From Candidatus Zixiibacteriota bacterium (GTDB taxonomy: Bacteria; Zixibacteria; MSB-5A5; GN15; FEB-12), in contig JANQPI010000020.1 of NCBI GenBank assembly GCA_028289585.1, forward strand, positions 1 through 64,000: 64,000 nt of DNA. The letters run 5' to 3'. Shown here in pieces: positions 41,098 through 50,389 of this stretch. The notes under the pieces were generated by a model. It did not search any database. It had not been told where the DNA came from and was given only the letters and a program-made list of their open reading frames with translations. Position numbers and translations under genes: made by a program. Every line of letters starts with the position of its first letter. Position 1 is the first letter of the stretch.

Positions 41098-41449
41098 GGG
41101 GGTGACCAGGTTTCGACGGGTGTAGTGGGAGGTTGCTGGCGTGCCGGGGATGTCTGGAGCCCCGTTACCAATCCGGGCACACTAGTAATTGGCAACAATT
41201 ACGCCCTCGCGGCCTAACTAAGGTCCGCGCGCGAGCTGTTTTCGTAGTCTCTCCGGGACAGACCTCGCGCCATAAGAGAGACTCGGTCGGTGCGACGCCG
41301 TTAAGCGCCGCTTAAACAGTAACGGCTGGATCGTCGATAGGCCTGTTAGTCGGCTTGTCGACGGTCGAGATGAAGTAGACTAACTACGCACGTAGAGGGC
41401 AGCTCGCCGGTACATTCGGACGGGGGTTCGATTCCCCCCACCTCCACCA
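41098..41449 (+). ncRNA. ssrA: Transfer-messenger RNA (tmRNA), proteolysis tag ending ...GNNYALAA
   Basis: 5' gggggtgaccaggtttcgacggg; tag reading frame ggcaacaattacgccctcgcggcctaa (GNNYALAA*; resume codon not certain); 3' ggttcgattccccccacctccacca; gggggtg pairs with cacctcc. Confidence 0.96.
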
Positions 41450-41566
41450 AATCTCATACCACCAGTGATCCTGGTGGATACAAATCATAAAGGGTGTCGG
41501 ATGATTGTTCAGGGTGATATAGCTTCCGCTCGGGACTATTGGAAACGTGGTCAATAGGAGACCAAC

Positions 41567-41725
41567 ATGAACAAGGTGCTGCTGATTATCCTGGCCATCC
41601 TGCTGCCTCCGGTTGCGGTTCTGCTAAAAGATGGCGTTGGCAAGAGTCTCTTGATCTCTGTGCTGCTCACGATCTTCTTCTTTATACCCGGCGTCATCCA
41701 CGCCCTCTGGGTCGTCACGAAGTAG
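41567..41725 (+). CDS. YqaE/Pmp3 family small membrane protein (52 aa, below the ORF-track cutoff)
   Basis: MNKVLLIILAILLPPVAVLLKDGVGKSLLISVLLTIFFFIPGVIHALWVVTK*; aggag RBS 6 nt upstream. Confidence 0.88.
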   Translation: MNKVLLIILAILLPPVAVLLKDGVGKSLLISVLLTIFFFIPGVIHALWVVTK

Positions 41726-41830
41726 ACACACGCATACATCAGCTAGACGGGTCAACCGAACCGCTATGCAACGCATTCGGCCTCCATCAGTCCAGACCGA
41801 GTACAACTACTACATCCTGGCGTGATTACC

Positions 41831-41931
41831 GTTAGTCGGCTTGGCAGCGGTCGAGAACAAGTAGACTACGCACGTAGAGGATAACTCGTCGGTACATTCG
41901 GACGGGGGGGCGATTCCCCTCACCTCCACCA
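41831..41931 (+). pseudogene. Degenerate duplicate of the ssrA 3' end (copy 2)
   Basis: gttagtcggcttggcagcggtcgagaacaagtagactacgcacgtagagg...cggtacattcggacgggggggcgattcccctcacctccacca aligns with 41345-41449. Confidence 0.92.
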
Positions 41932-42150
41932 AATTTTGCTTCACTCGTCGCAAGCAGGAGATCCGACTGAACTGTCCTCTTGCCTTCAGATTACTTTCTG
42001 ATACGCCGTAGCTAACAGCGTGCTTTTCGCGGGCGCTACTGTTTCCTAATGTATCATGGTGACAACGATACTTCATTCCGTTGAACCGAACACGCACCTG
42101 GACGATCACAGACGTCGACGAGAACCCAGGATCATCTGAAGGCTGTCTAC

Positions 42151-43005
42151 ATGAATTTGTTATCACTTGTCGATCTGAACAGAGGCCAGCTGGAGAGCAT
42201 CTTTGATCTGGCAGACGAACTTTGCGAAAGAAAACAAACAGATCTGCTCAAAGATAAGTTGGTCGTGTTGATGTTTCCCAATTCAAGCGTACGAACGATC
42301 GTCAGTTTTAAAAGGGGCGTTCAACTTCTGGGTGGCGACACAATATCACTCACCACGGACGTCCTTGAGAGAAGAGAAGCACTTGTCGACCTGGCTGGCT
42401 ACCTCGACAACTGGGTGGATATGGTAATAGTCAGGTATGGAGCCTTTGAGACTGTTAGGGAGTTATCCACGTACGCTGGTTTTCCTGTGGTGAACGCAAT
42501 GACAGCAATGAATCATCCCTGTGAAATCATTGCTGATCTGTATTCGCTCAGGAAACTGCGCAGAGATTACACTGACCTGAAGTATGTTTTTGTAGGGCCC
42601 GAGAACAATGTATGCAACTCCTGGATAAACGCCGCCAGGCTGTTGCATCTGGATTTGACACAAGTTTGCCTTCCTGAATACAAAAGTCACCTGATCTCAG
42701 ACGAAGACGATTCTGTAAAATTTGCCACTGACTTAAAAGAATCAATTGCTCAGGCTGATATCATTCTCATTGACTCACTTCCCGACGAATTGAGATGCAA
42801 ACAGTACTATGACAAGTACCAGATCACTTCGGAACTGCTGGCCACGGCCAATGAGAACGCCTTGTTAAATCCCTGTCCACCATTCTATCGTGATGAAGAA
42901 ATCTCAGCAGAGCTGATTGACTCCAGGTACTTCGTTGGATATGAGTTCAAGCACAATCTGCTATCCGTTCAGCAAGCGATTATGGCATTTTGTTTTCGTA
43001 ACTAA
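42151..43005 (+). CDS. Divergent aspartate/ornithine carbamoyltransferase family protein
   Basis: FPNSSVRTIVSFKRGVQLLGG (STRT-like), MNHPCEIIADLYSLRK (HPCQ-like), DSLPDE, NPCPPFYRDEEIS replacing HCLP. Confidence 0.8.
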   Translation: MNLLSLVDLNRGQLESIFDLADELCERKQTDLLKDKLVVLMFPNSSVRTIVSFKRGVQLLGGDTISLTTDVLERREALVDLAGYLDNWVDMVIVRYGAFETVRELSTYAGFPVVNAMTAMNHPCEIIADLYSLRKLRRDYTDLKYVFVGPENNVCNSWINAARLLHLDLTQVCLPEYKSHLISDEDDSVKFATDLKESIAQADIILIDSLPDELRCKQYYDKYQITSELLATANENALLNPCPPFYRDEEISAELIDSRYFVGYEFKHNLLSVQQAIMAFCFRN

Positions 43006-43222
43006 GTGATTTATCGCCGTACCGGAGTGGCTTTGCAGGGACACTCGGTGCTAACAGCTTTGTACAGCGTGAAATCAATACGATTACGGCCATGCAGTAT
43101 AGTGGCTGCAACATCCCAGCAAACATGTCGGTCGATTCATGATATGAGATTTTCTCTCTGAGCTGGTTTGGCCGGTGGGTAGCCATTCGTAGACAGGAGA
43201 TGGACTGTCGCAGGAGTGTGAT

Positions 43223-44161
43223 ATGAATCGTATGGTTGCAACGACTTCAGTATTGTCTTTGGCATTCGCGTTCCTGGTTCTTGGTTCCGTATCGGCTCTA
43301 GGACAGAACGACGATGAGTATTGGTTCAAGAGAGTACTCGTAACGAACGACGATGGCATCAACGAGCCACGTATCTTGAAGCTGGGGATCGCATTCTCGG
43401 CTGTGGCGAAGACCTACATTGTTGCCTCAACCGAAGATCGAAGCGGATCTTCGAACTACACTATGTTGGGCAAGAGAACCCGATCGCTGTTTGTGACCAG
43501 AGAGTATGATTCTGATAGCTTGACAGCATACGCAGTCTCCGGATATCCAGCCGACTGTGTTGCTTTTGGTATCAAGGGCCTACTGAAAGAGACACCGCCA
43601 GACCTTGTAATCTCTGGAATAAACGGCGGTCCCAATCTCGGGACAGACGGCTGGTTTGTCTCCGGTACAATCGGCGCAGCCAGAACAGCAGCATTCTTCG
43701 GTATACCGGCAATCGCGGTTTCGGGACTGGACAGTGACGACAAGAACATGGTTGACGCTTTGACGGCGTGGGTCATAGAACTTGCCAAGACTCGAGTCGT
43801 TCAAGACTTGAAGCCGGGTGAGTACTTGAACGTCAATGTACCGCGGGTGAAGCCATCTGAGATTCGAGGAGTCAAGGTTGCGCGCCTCGCACCTTCGAAC
43901 CACGAGATCAGCTTCGAGCGTGTGTTTCGTGAGTTGGATGATGATGGCATCGAGAGCGAAGAAGTGTGGCTGATCGAGAGGACGCCTACAACCACTATGG
44001 ATCCAGCCGGCACCGATATCTCCGCATTTCATCAGAACTTTATCACAATTGTTCCGATGCGGATTGGTGAAAGCAAAGAGCAACCGGAAGAGCGTATTGG
44101 CCTGAACGACAACACGATTCCTGAGTGGAGACCGACTCGAAATCCCGACACTGAGCAATAG
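43223..44161 (+). CDS. Exported SurE-family 5'/3'-nucleotidase
   Basis: Signal peptide then VLVTNDDGINEPRI...STEDRSGSSNYTM...VSGYPADCVAFGIKGLL...PDLVISGINGGPNLGTDGWFVSGTIGAARTAAFFGIPAIAVS. Confidence 0.9.
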   Translation: MNRMVATTSVLSLAFAFLVLGSVSALGQNDDEYWFKRVLVTNDDGINEPRILKLGIAFSAVAKTYIVASTEDRSGSSNYTMLGKRTRSLFVTREYDSDSLTAYAVSGYPADCVAFGIKGLLKETPPDLVISGINGGPNLGTDGWFVSGTIGAARTAAFFGIPAIAVSGLDSDDKNMVDALTAWVIELAKTRVVQDLKPGEYLNVNVPRVKPSEIRGVKVARLAPSNHEISFERVFRELDDDGIESEEVWLIERTPTTTMDPAGTDISAFHQNFITIVPMRIGESKEQPEERIGLNDNTIPEWRPTRNPDTEQ

Positions 44162-44240
44162 ACCGATGCTGGGTCGGCGTTAAGCGAACGCTGTTTAGCC
44201 TCAACACAGCGAGGGTCCCTTTTAGCGCAACGCGAGTGTA

Positions 44241-44267
44241 GCGTTCGATTGACCCCACCTTCACCAA
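44241..44267 (+). pseudogene. Degenerate ssrA 3'-terminal fragment (copy 3)
   Basis: gttcgattgaccccaccttcaccaa against ssrA gttcgattccccccacctccaccaa (22/25 identical). Confidence 0.65.
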
Positions 44268-44699
44268 CCATAAAAATTGATTGGCAATCATTATACACAA
44301 TGGATTGTTACTGACGTTAACAGACATTTTCATGCATCGTACTGCCTGTCAAAGGTTTACAAAATTCTTGCAATCGACTCTTCCGTCCTTCATCAAGAGA
44401 CACGTTTTCATATCAGCACCATGACCCAACAACAAACGGTAAAATCTGCAGGGTTACACACTCGCTGATTCGGTTAGTGACTTTGAGATTCAAACGATCA
44501 GGAGATCTTCCTACTCCCGCATGCGTGACTTCTCACTCACAGTCAAAGCGAAGTCAACGTCTTTGCTGGATAGTCGATCGCGCAATGAAAAACGGATTGG
44601 TTCATTTACGCAGAGGTTTGTATACTGCTCGTGTTAAAAGGACTGAACGATAGAACGCTGACCTAACATCGCCATCATTATCATGCGGGGGAAGAATCA

Positions 44700-46037
44700 A
44701 TGACTCTTGAGATGGCCCTTTTACTCGTGGTCTTGGCACTAAGTGCTGGCATCTCATCAACGAAGTACCTACTCCAAAAAAATCCTAAACAAAAAAAGAC
44801 ATATCGGACTCTAACAGGTCTGATTCTACTGGCACTACTGGCAGCAGTGCTGCAGTCAGTAATCTTCAGCAGACTTCTCACAATCATTGAACTGCTTAAA
44901 TACGTAAGCGATGGACTCCACAACTATCTGGGGATTTCAATCTGGATCAACAGGGCGGTGATTGTTGCAACGCTGATTCCTCTACTCATTGCAGCAAAAC
45001 ATACTTTCTCCTCGAACCGAACCAAGCGCACCGTTGGATACGGACTTATCGTAGGGTATATCTGCATCTATTTTACGCTCATGCATTTTGCGACAAAGGA
45101 TCTACTGTTTACGCATGACAGCGGAGAAGCTCAGAAATGGGTATCGATAACCGCAGATGGTGAGGTCAGAGTGTACAACTCCCCCGGTTATGATGTATTC
45201 TCAGGAACCATTCTTAAAAAAATGACACCTGAATTGGCTCAACAAATAAGGTTCTTACAACAAAATGACATGACTGATTTTGATATCAGCAACGCCTACT
45301 TTCATCCTATCACGGGTGACACACTTAAGTGGTACTCCATTGATGATGGTGGCTCAATACTAATACATGATCATGCAGGATTCGACACCCAAACCGGCCA
45401 GCAGCTTAAATCGGTTACGCTTGATATTCTTGGACAACTCAAACAGCAGGAGAAGGCAAAACAAGTTCGTTTCGAAGTCGTACGTGACTCCCTTGCCAGA
45501 ACACTGGCTGAGTCTGAAAAAGAGCAACAACTTCGACAATTGAGAAAAAGATACATAGTAGCAGGTAATTCTTGTGCAGAAACGGTATCGCGAATCGCAC
45601 TATCGGTCGTAAACGAAGGCACCAATGCTCAGTGGATTGGTGTAGACCGCTTTACACAGGGAATTCTCATACAGAACCTGAAAAACGATGATTGTGATAT
45701 CATTACCGATCTCTTTAAGAGACCATTCTTTGATGATGGAAAAATGGCGCAGCTAATCAGAGGCAATGGTGAAGTGCTATCGCAATTGAATTTAGAAAAA
45801 ATTGCGGATGTTTTCGTAGCAATAGAAATTGAGAAAGCAATATCTGAGCCATCGCAACTTCAAGGGACAAAAACATGTCAGATAAAAATGAATGTCCATA
45901 CCTTTGACCACAACGGAAGACAGATTTCTCACACAGTTTTGACCTGCTCTGGTCTCGGTTTTACTGAACTGAGTGCACATGAAAAAGCAGTGGAAAAGGC
46001 CGCATCACAGCTTAGGGACGTGCTGATCAAACACTGA
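44700..46037 (+). CDS. Hypothetical membrane protein with internal two-fold repeat
   Basis: N-term TM helices; low-GC codon usage; repeat KWVSITADGEVRVYNSPGYDVFSGTILKKMT / KWYSIDDGGSILIHDHAGFDTQTGQQLKSVT. Confidence 0.75.
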   Translation: MTLEMALLLVVLALSAGISSTKYLLQKNPKQKKTYRTLTGLILLALLAAVLQSVIFSRLLTIIELLKYVSDGLHNYLGISIWINRAVIVATLIPLLIAAKHTFSSNRTKRTVGYGLIVGYICIYFTLMHFATKDLLFTHDSGEAQKWVSITADGEVRVYNSPGYDVFSGTILKKMTPELAQQIRFLQQNDMTDFDISNAYFHPITGDTLKWYSIDDGGSILIHDHAGFDTQTGQQLKSVTLDILGQLKQQEKAKQVRFEVVRDSLARTLAESEKEQQLRQLRKRYIVAGNSCAETVSRIALSVVNEGTNAQWIGVDRFTQGILIQNLKNDDCDIITDLFKRPFFDDGKMAQLIRGNGEVLSQLNLEKIADVFVAIEIEKAISEPSQLQGTKTCQIKMNVHTFDHNGRQISHTVLTCSGLGFTELSAHEKAVEKAASQLRDVLIKH

Positions 46038-46115
46038 CTTGAGTTCATGATGAATGTCTTGGAAAGGTGAACGATCTTTGCGTCAGAGTCAAGATCGAGA
46101 CAAGAGGGAAAACAA

Positions 46116-47237
46116 ATGAAACACCGCATTGGCTCAGCGTTAAACGTACTACTGATACTACTCTTATTGCAAACATCTGCCAATTCTGAACCTCTTAGCA
46201 AAACTTCTAGTGATACAACGGTTGTGTCAACTGGTCAAATTCTTCAACAAACGGTTACAACTCTGGCAAGCGAAATACGCTCAAGCATTTCTGACAGAAA
46301 GTTTACACGCCTGGCAGTAATGCCCTTTACATCGTTACGTGGTGAAGAGAATGACCTCGGCCTCTATATCTCCGATAGGCTCACAAGTGAACTCAGCGTT
46401 AGTGGAGATAATCTACAGCTGGTTGAGCGATCTCAGATTAATCAGGCGTTATCGGAAATGCGATTAGGTGAAACGGGGCTTCTTAGTGAAGAGACAATAC
46501 AGAAGACGGGGCAGGCTCTGGGAGCTGACGCTGTAATCATCGGTACGATTGTAGAGCTTGGCACTGAAGTTGATATCAATTTGAGAATGTTTTCTGTTTC
46601 TACGTTGAAAATCTTGGGAATGGCAAGTCAGCTGATCGAAAAAGACGAAGTTATCGAATCACTTCTTCAATTATCGATACCCCCAAGTGGCAACGTCATA
46701 GATTCTGAATCAACAAGTAACAACACAAACGCTGACAGCATCTTTTTCTACGAAGACTTCACGGGAATTGAAGAAGGATTAATCCCAGATCAATGGATCG
46801 GTGGAAGTACATTGGCAGTGAAGTCAAGTGACTTGAATAGAAGAACAAATGTGTTGGCAAATTTCAAGAAAGGTAATCACAATGTTACGGTTCCCGACAT
46901 TCCGTTTCCGGACAATTGGCGATTTGACATAGAGTTCTTCTATACTACCGACAGATATTTCTTCAATCCTTTCGTGCTAAAAATAGGTGACGTAAAAGCG
47001 AGTTTCTATAGGCACCAATCTTTTTTAAATGATATCAATGCTCATAAACCTGCGCCGAAAGGCAATCAGATCAATCTGGTGTCAGTAGTGAAATCGGGAT
47101 CTGTCATAAAGCTCTTTGTCAATACAGAGAGGATAAAGATGATTAGAATGGAGAGCTTTGAATCACCTACAGGTTTGAGCATATCCTACACGGGAGATTT
47201 CAGTGTCTTTCGTCTCAAAGGAACAAAGTTGCCATAG
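46116..47237 (+). CDS. FlgO/CsgG-like domain protein with C-terminal LamG/jelly-roll-like domain
   Basis: FTRLAVMPFTSLRGEENDLGLYISDRLTSELSVSGDNLQLVERSQINQALSEMRLGETGLLSEETIQKTGQALGADAVIIGTIVELG; C-term YEDFTGIEEGLIPDQW... Confidence 0.78.
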   Translation: MKHRIGSALNVLLILLLLQTSANSEPLSKTSSDTTVVSTGQILQQTVTTLASEIRSSISDRKFTRLAVMPFTSLRGEENDLGLYISDRLTSELSVSGDNLQLVERSQINQALSEMRLGETGLLSEETIQKTGQALGADAVIIGTIVELGTEVDINLRMFSVSTLKILGMASQLIEKDEVIESLLQLSIPPSGNVIDSESTSNNTNADSIFFYEDFTGIEEGLIPDQWIGGSTLAVKSSDLNRRTNVLANFKKGNHNVTVPDIPFPDNWRFDIEFFYTTDRYFFNPFVLKIGDVKASFYRHQSFLNDINAHKPAPKGNQINLVSVVKSGSVIKLFVNTERIKMIRMESFESPTGLSISYTGDFSVFRLKGTKLP

Positions 47238-47364
47238 AGCAGAATTCTACACTGTTGAATAGTGTTCTTTCTTATCTTGATCAGATTACAGAGATGTGTG
47301 CAGTGATTGATGCTTATACAGTTACCATGGTTACTTGCTTCGCAGTCAGCGCGAGGACAATGAT

Positions 47365-48204
47365 ATGTTTGAAGAACTCCGCAAACTGGATGTGCGACCA
47401 GCACCTTTCTCTGTCTATACCGCACAACAGTTATGGGATGACGATCACATCTCTCGCCAGATGCTGGCGATGCACCTGGATCCCGACGTTGAACCAGCGT
47501 CGCGACGGTCAGCCTTCATCGATACCTCTGTCGAATGGATAGTTCGACACTTTGATGTCGGTCCGGGAACGCGAATCGCGGATTTCGGTTGTGGTCCCGG
47601 CCTGTACACGACGCCATTTGCCCAGCGAGGTGCCGAAGTTACTGGCATCGATTGGTCGCGACGGTCGATTGCCCATGCTCGCAAGACAGCTGAGCGGAGC
47701 AGATTGAAGATTGACTACACCCTCACCAATTACCTGACGTATGAGAGCGACAAGCGCTTCGATCTGGCTACGTTAATCTACTGTGACTACTGCGCCCTGA
47801 GCCCGACCCAGCGCCAGCACTTCCTGCACGTCATCCGGCAGCACCTTGCTCCCGGAGGGCGACTATTGTTTGACGTGTTCTCACAGACTGCGTTTGCCTC
47901 CCATCAGGAGACAGCAACATTCGGACTCAACTTCATGAACCACTTCTGGTCCAAGTATGAATACATCGGCTTCCAGCGCACGTGGCGCTACGAGGCCGAA
48001 TCCGTTGCCCTCGATTTGTACGCAATCGTCACCGAGGAACAGGTTCGGCTTATCTACAACTGGCTGCAGTATTTTTCTCTCGAGAGCATTAGAAGCGAGT
48101 TAATGGAAAACGGCTTTACAGTCGTCGAACAGTTCGCCGACGTTACCGGACAAGACTATACTTCCGAAGCCACGGAGATTGCGATCGTGGCCGAGGCCAA
48201 CTAG
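47365..48204 (+). CDS. SAM-dependent methyltransferase
   Basis: GTRIADFGCGPGLYTTPFAQRGAEVTGIDWSRRSIAHAR; start placed at MFEELRK. Confidence 0.9.
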   Translation: MFEELRKLDVRPAPFSVYTAQQLWDDDHISRQMLAMHLDPDVEPASRRSAFIDTSVEWIVRHFDVGPGTRIADFGCGPGLYTTPFAQRGAEVTGIDWSRRSIAHARKTAERSRLKIDYTLTNYLTYESDKRFDLATLIYCDYCALSPTQRQHFLHVIRQHLAPGGRLLFDVFSQTAFASHQETATFGLNFMNHFWSKYEYIGFQRTWRYEAESVALDLYAIVTEEQVRLIYNWLQYFSLESIRSELMENGFTVVEQFADVTGQDYTSEATEIAIVAEAN

Positions 48205-48272
48205 AAGAAATATAGGCGCTTTCTGAAGAAATGACTAACATGAAACTCGACGTATAGAGCGGCAGGATCAAA

Positions 48273-48674
48273 GTGAAGATAGTATCACTGGTTTTCTCTT
48301 ACTTGCTCGTCCTCGGTGCAGTTGTGATGAGTGCATGGGGCATCTTGGGTTTTTTTGAGTACTTCACCGGCACAACTCTGCTCATCCCACTTCAGAATCC
48401 TGAGTTTCCGTCAGGAACTCAATTCCTGCATTGGCTCCTTATCACAGCAGCCGGCGTCACATTTCTAGCAGGGTACTTCTTGAGATGGAAACTTCTACCG
48501 TTCGCTATGCTCGTGATCTATGCGATGCTAGCTACTCTGTGTGCTGTCCAGACCTTTGATTTCATAACTGAAGGATGGGGTGTTGGTGACTTTGCACGTG
48601 AAGTCGCTTGGTACATCATTATCACAACCTACCTGTTCAAATCCCAACGTATGCGAGAACGGTTGAATAGGTGA
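48273..48674 (+). CDS. Hypothetical integral membrane protein (133 aa)
   Basis: Four hydrophobic segments, plausible start; no recognised family. Confidence 0.65.
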   Translation: MKIVSLVFSYLLVLGAVVMSAWGILGFFEYFTGTTLLIPLQNPEFPSGTQFLHWLLITAAGVTFLAGYFLRWKLLPFAMLVIYAMLATLCAVQTFDFITEGWGVGDFAREVAWYIIITTYLFKSQRMRERLNR

Positions 48675-48768
48675 GTCTCTAATGTCGATTACATTTGCCG
48701 GTGAAACCTCATCCACTGGCTTGCGATAGACGTGACCACAACTGGGGGCTCAGTACTTTCACTCTCGG

Positions 48769-50193
48769 CTATCTGAGATTGCTAAGCTTAAATCGCTCCG
48801 GATACTCCGTTGTGGATAACCAGATGTGCAGGTCGTTATCTGCACCCGGTAGATATGTCAGCACAAGATTCCGAAAGCGCTGATCTGACAGTCGATCGTA
48901 ATCGAACAGTGCTCGCTCAAACGCAGCGTACGTGTCGGCGCCCATTTTCACCCGCAGGTAGTTGAACAAGAGTGAGGTGCGGTCGGTCAGAATAAATCTG
49001 TCCTTATACGTTCCGATCTCATCGAACCCGATTTGATCGAGACACTTCTCCGGTGGCAGTTTCCGTCCATATCGGTCAAGCCCAGTGGTGCGTTTTGAGA
49101 GGTATGATTCCTCCAGGGCGTCTAGTTTGCTCCGGAGCCACGCCTCTCCCAAAATGTCAGCAAGTACCAGGTCGTCAAAGTAACTGGGGAACCCCTCGAT
49201 CACGAATGCTGCAAGCGGGTCGGAGTGATCTATCGGAACGTGCACATAAGAATGAGCTATCTCGTGAGCCAATGTGAACATCGAATAGGGATTGTGGCCA
49301 AACTCTCTCCACAGGCTGCTGGAGATCCCCGTAACGTTCGCCGAAGAGATGTCACCAAACTCTGGCATCTCCATGATGAACGCCTGCTGTGGGAGTCTGC
49401 CTCTTATGAGGCGTTCATCGCAGCGGTTGTGAAACGATTCAGCGAAGTCCCGTATCGCAGCGGCCCGGTCACGGGATGCTGAGTCCGGCAAATGGTAGAC
49501 CGAAAGCCACCCCTCACTCAGGACCTCCCAACGCTGCGCCGTGCATTGGACAGCCATAATGTCGATACCATACGCTGACCAGATCGAAACCGCATGGCCG
49601 TTGACCAAGCGCTCCGTCTCCTTGGTTCCGACAAAAACGCATCGATAATCAGATGGCACACGCAAGCTTACGCGGGAGAAGTCTACGCGTTGAGAGGACG
49701 ATCGGTCTTGTAGAAAAATGGGAAACCACAATGAGTATCCGTATGATCGTAAAAGAACACCATCAGAGTCGATGCGCATGTAGTCCGATGGCGATCGTGC
49801 CGCGGATCGGTTGAAGAGTCCGCTGTAGAATACGTCCATGGCCAAACTGTCATCAGTGCCAGCGTGTACGAACTCAATCTGGTTAGCTATCATCGAATAG
49901 CTGTAGTGGTAAAAGACCTTTCGCGTCGAAGCCTCAACTATCACACCTGATTGCTTAATCGAATCGACACTAATCTCTCCATGGAGATAGAATCGGATCG
50001 TATCGCCAACCGAAAGAGGTTCTGCAAACGTGACACGAGCCATTCCCGAGAGACGTCGTTGCTCCGGTTCGAACGTGATATCCAATTCGTAGTTAGTCGC
50101 CTTGGGTAACTGATTGGCGACCACGCCTGGCGAAACTAGTCCCGCACAGACAAAAAAGGCCACCAGCAGCGTCGGTGTCGTCACGAGCCTCAC
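48769..50193 (-). CDS. Divergent M1-like (gluzincin) metallopeptidase, exported
   Basis: Signal peptide; HEIAH-SYVHVPIDHSDPLAAFVI-E gives HExxH-X18-E. Confidence 0.8.
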   Translation of the reverse strand: MRLVTTPTLLVAFFVCAGLVSPGVVANQLPKATNYELDITFEPEQRRLSGMARVTFAEPLSVGDTIRFYLHGEISVDSIKQSGVIVEASTRKVFYHYSYSMIANQIEFVHAGTDDSLAMDVFYSGLFNRSAARSPSDYMRIDSDGVLLRSYGYSLWFPIFLQDRSSSQRVDFSRVSLRVPSDYRCVFVGTKETERLVNGHAVSIWSAYGIDIMAVQCTAQRWEVLSEGWLSVYHLPDSASRDRAAAIRDFAESFHNRCDERLIRGRLPQQAFIMEMPEFGDISSANVTGISSSLWREFGHNPYSMFTLAHEIAHSYVHVPIDHSDPLAAFVIEGFPSYFDDLVLADILGEAWLRSKLDALEESYLSKRTTGLDRYGRKLPPEKCLDQIGFDEIGTYKDRFILTDRTSLLFNYLRVKMGADTYAAFERALFDYDRLSDQRFRNLVLTYLPGADNDLHIWLSTTEYPERFKLSNLR

Positions 50194-50389
50194 TCCAGTA
50201 CTAACATGTCGTTCTTATCCGTAGTAGACGAACCGGACTTGGAGCGGGTTGCGGTTTTTTCGTGAACGGTAAAAGCTCGCGAATGATCGCTCTCGCACGG
50301 CAGTGGCGGTAATCAGATTTCGACAGGGACTGCTGGCTAACGCATGAGGAGCCAGATTGCAACTCCCCCCACCAAACCGCTAGCAAAGC

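Noticed and set aside
40909-41217. 102-aa ORF ending ...IGNNYALAA
   Set aside because: It is the tmRNA tag frame read through the upstream intergenic region, not an independent protein gene.
41539-41835. 98-aa ORF overlapping the YqaE-like gene
   Set aside because: Different frame from the clearly hydrophobic Pmp3/YqaE ORF with its RBS; translation has no family character.
42151-47237. Phage or defence island at ssrA
   Set aside because: No integrase, phage structural, toxin-antitoxin or nuclease gene recognised; cargo looks metabolic or envelope-related.
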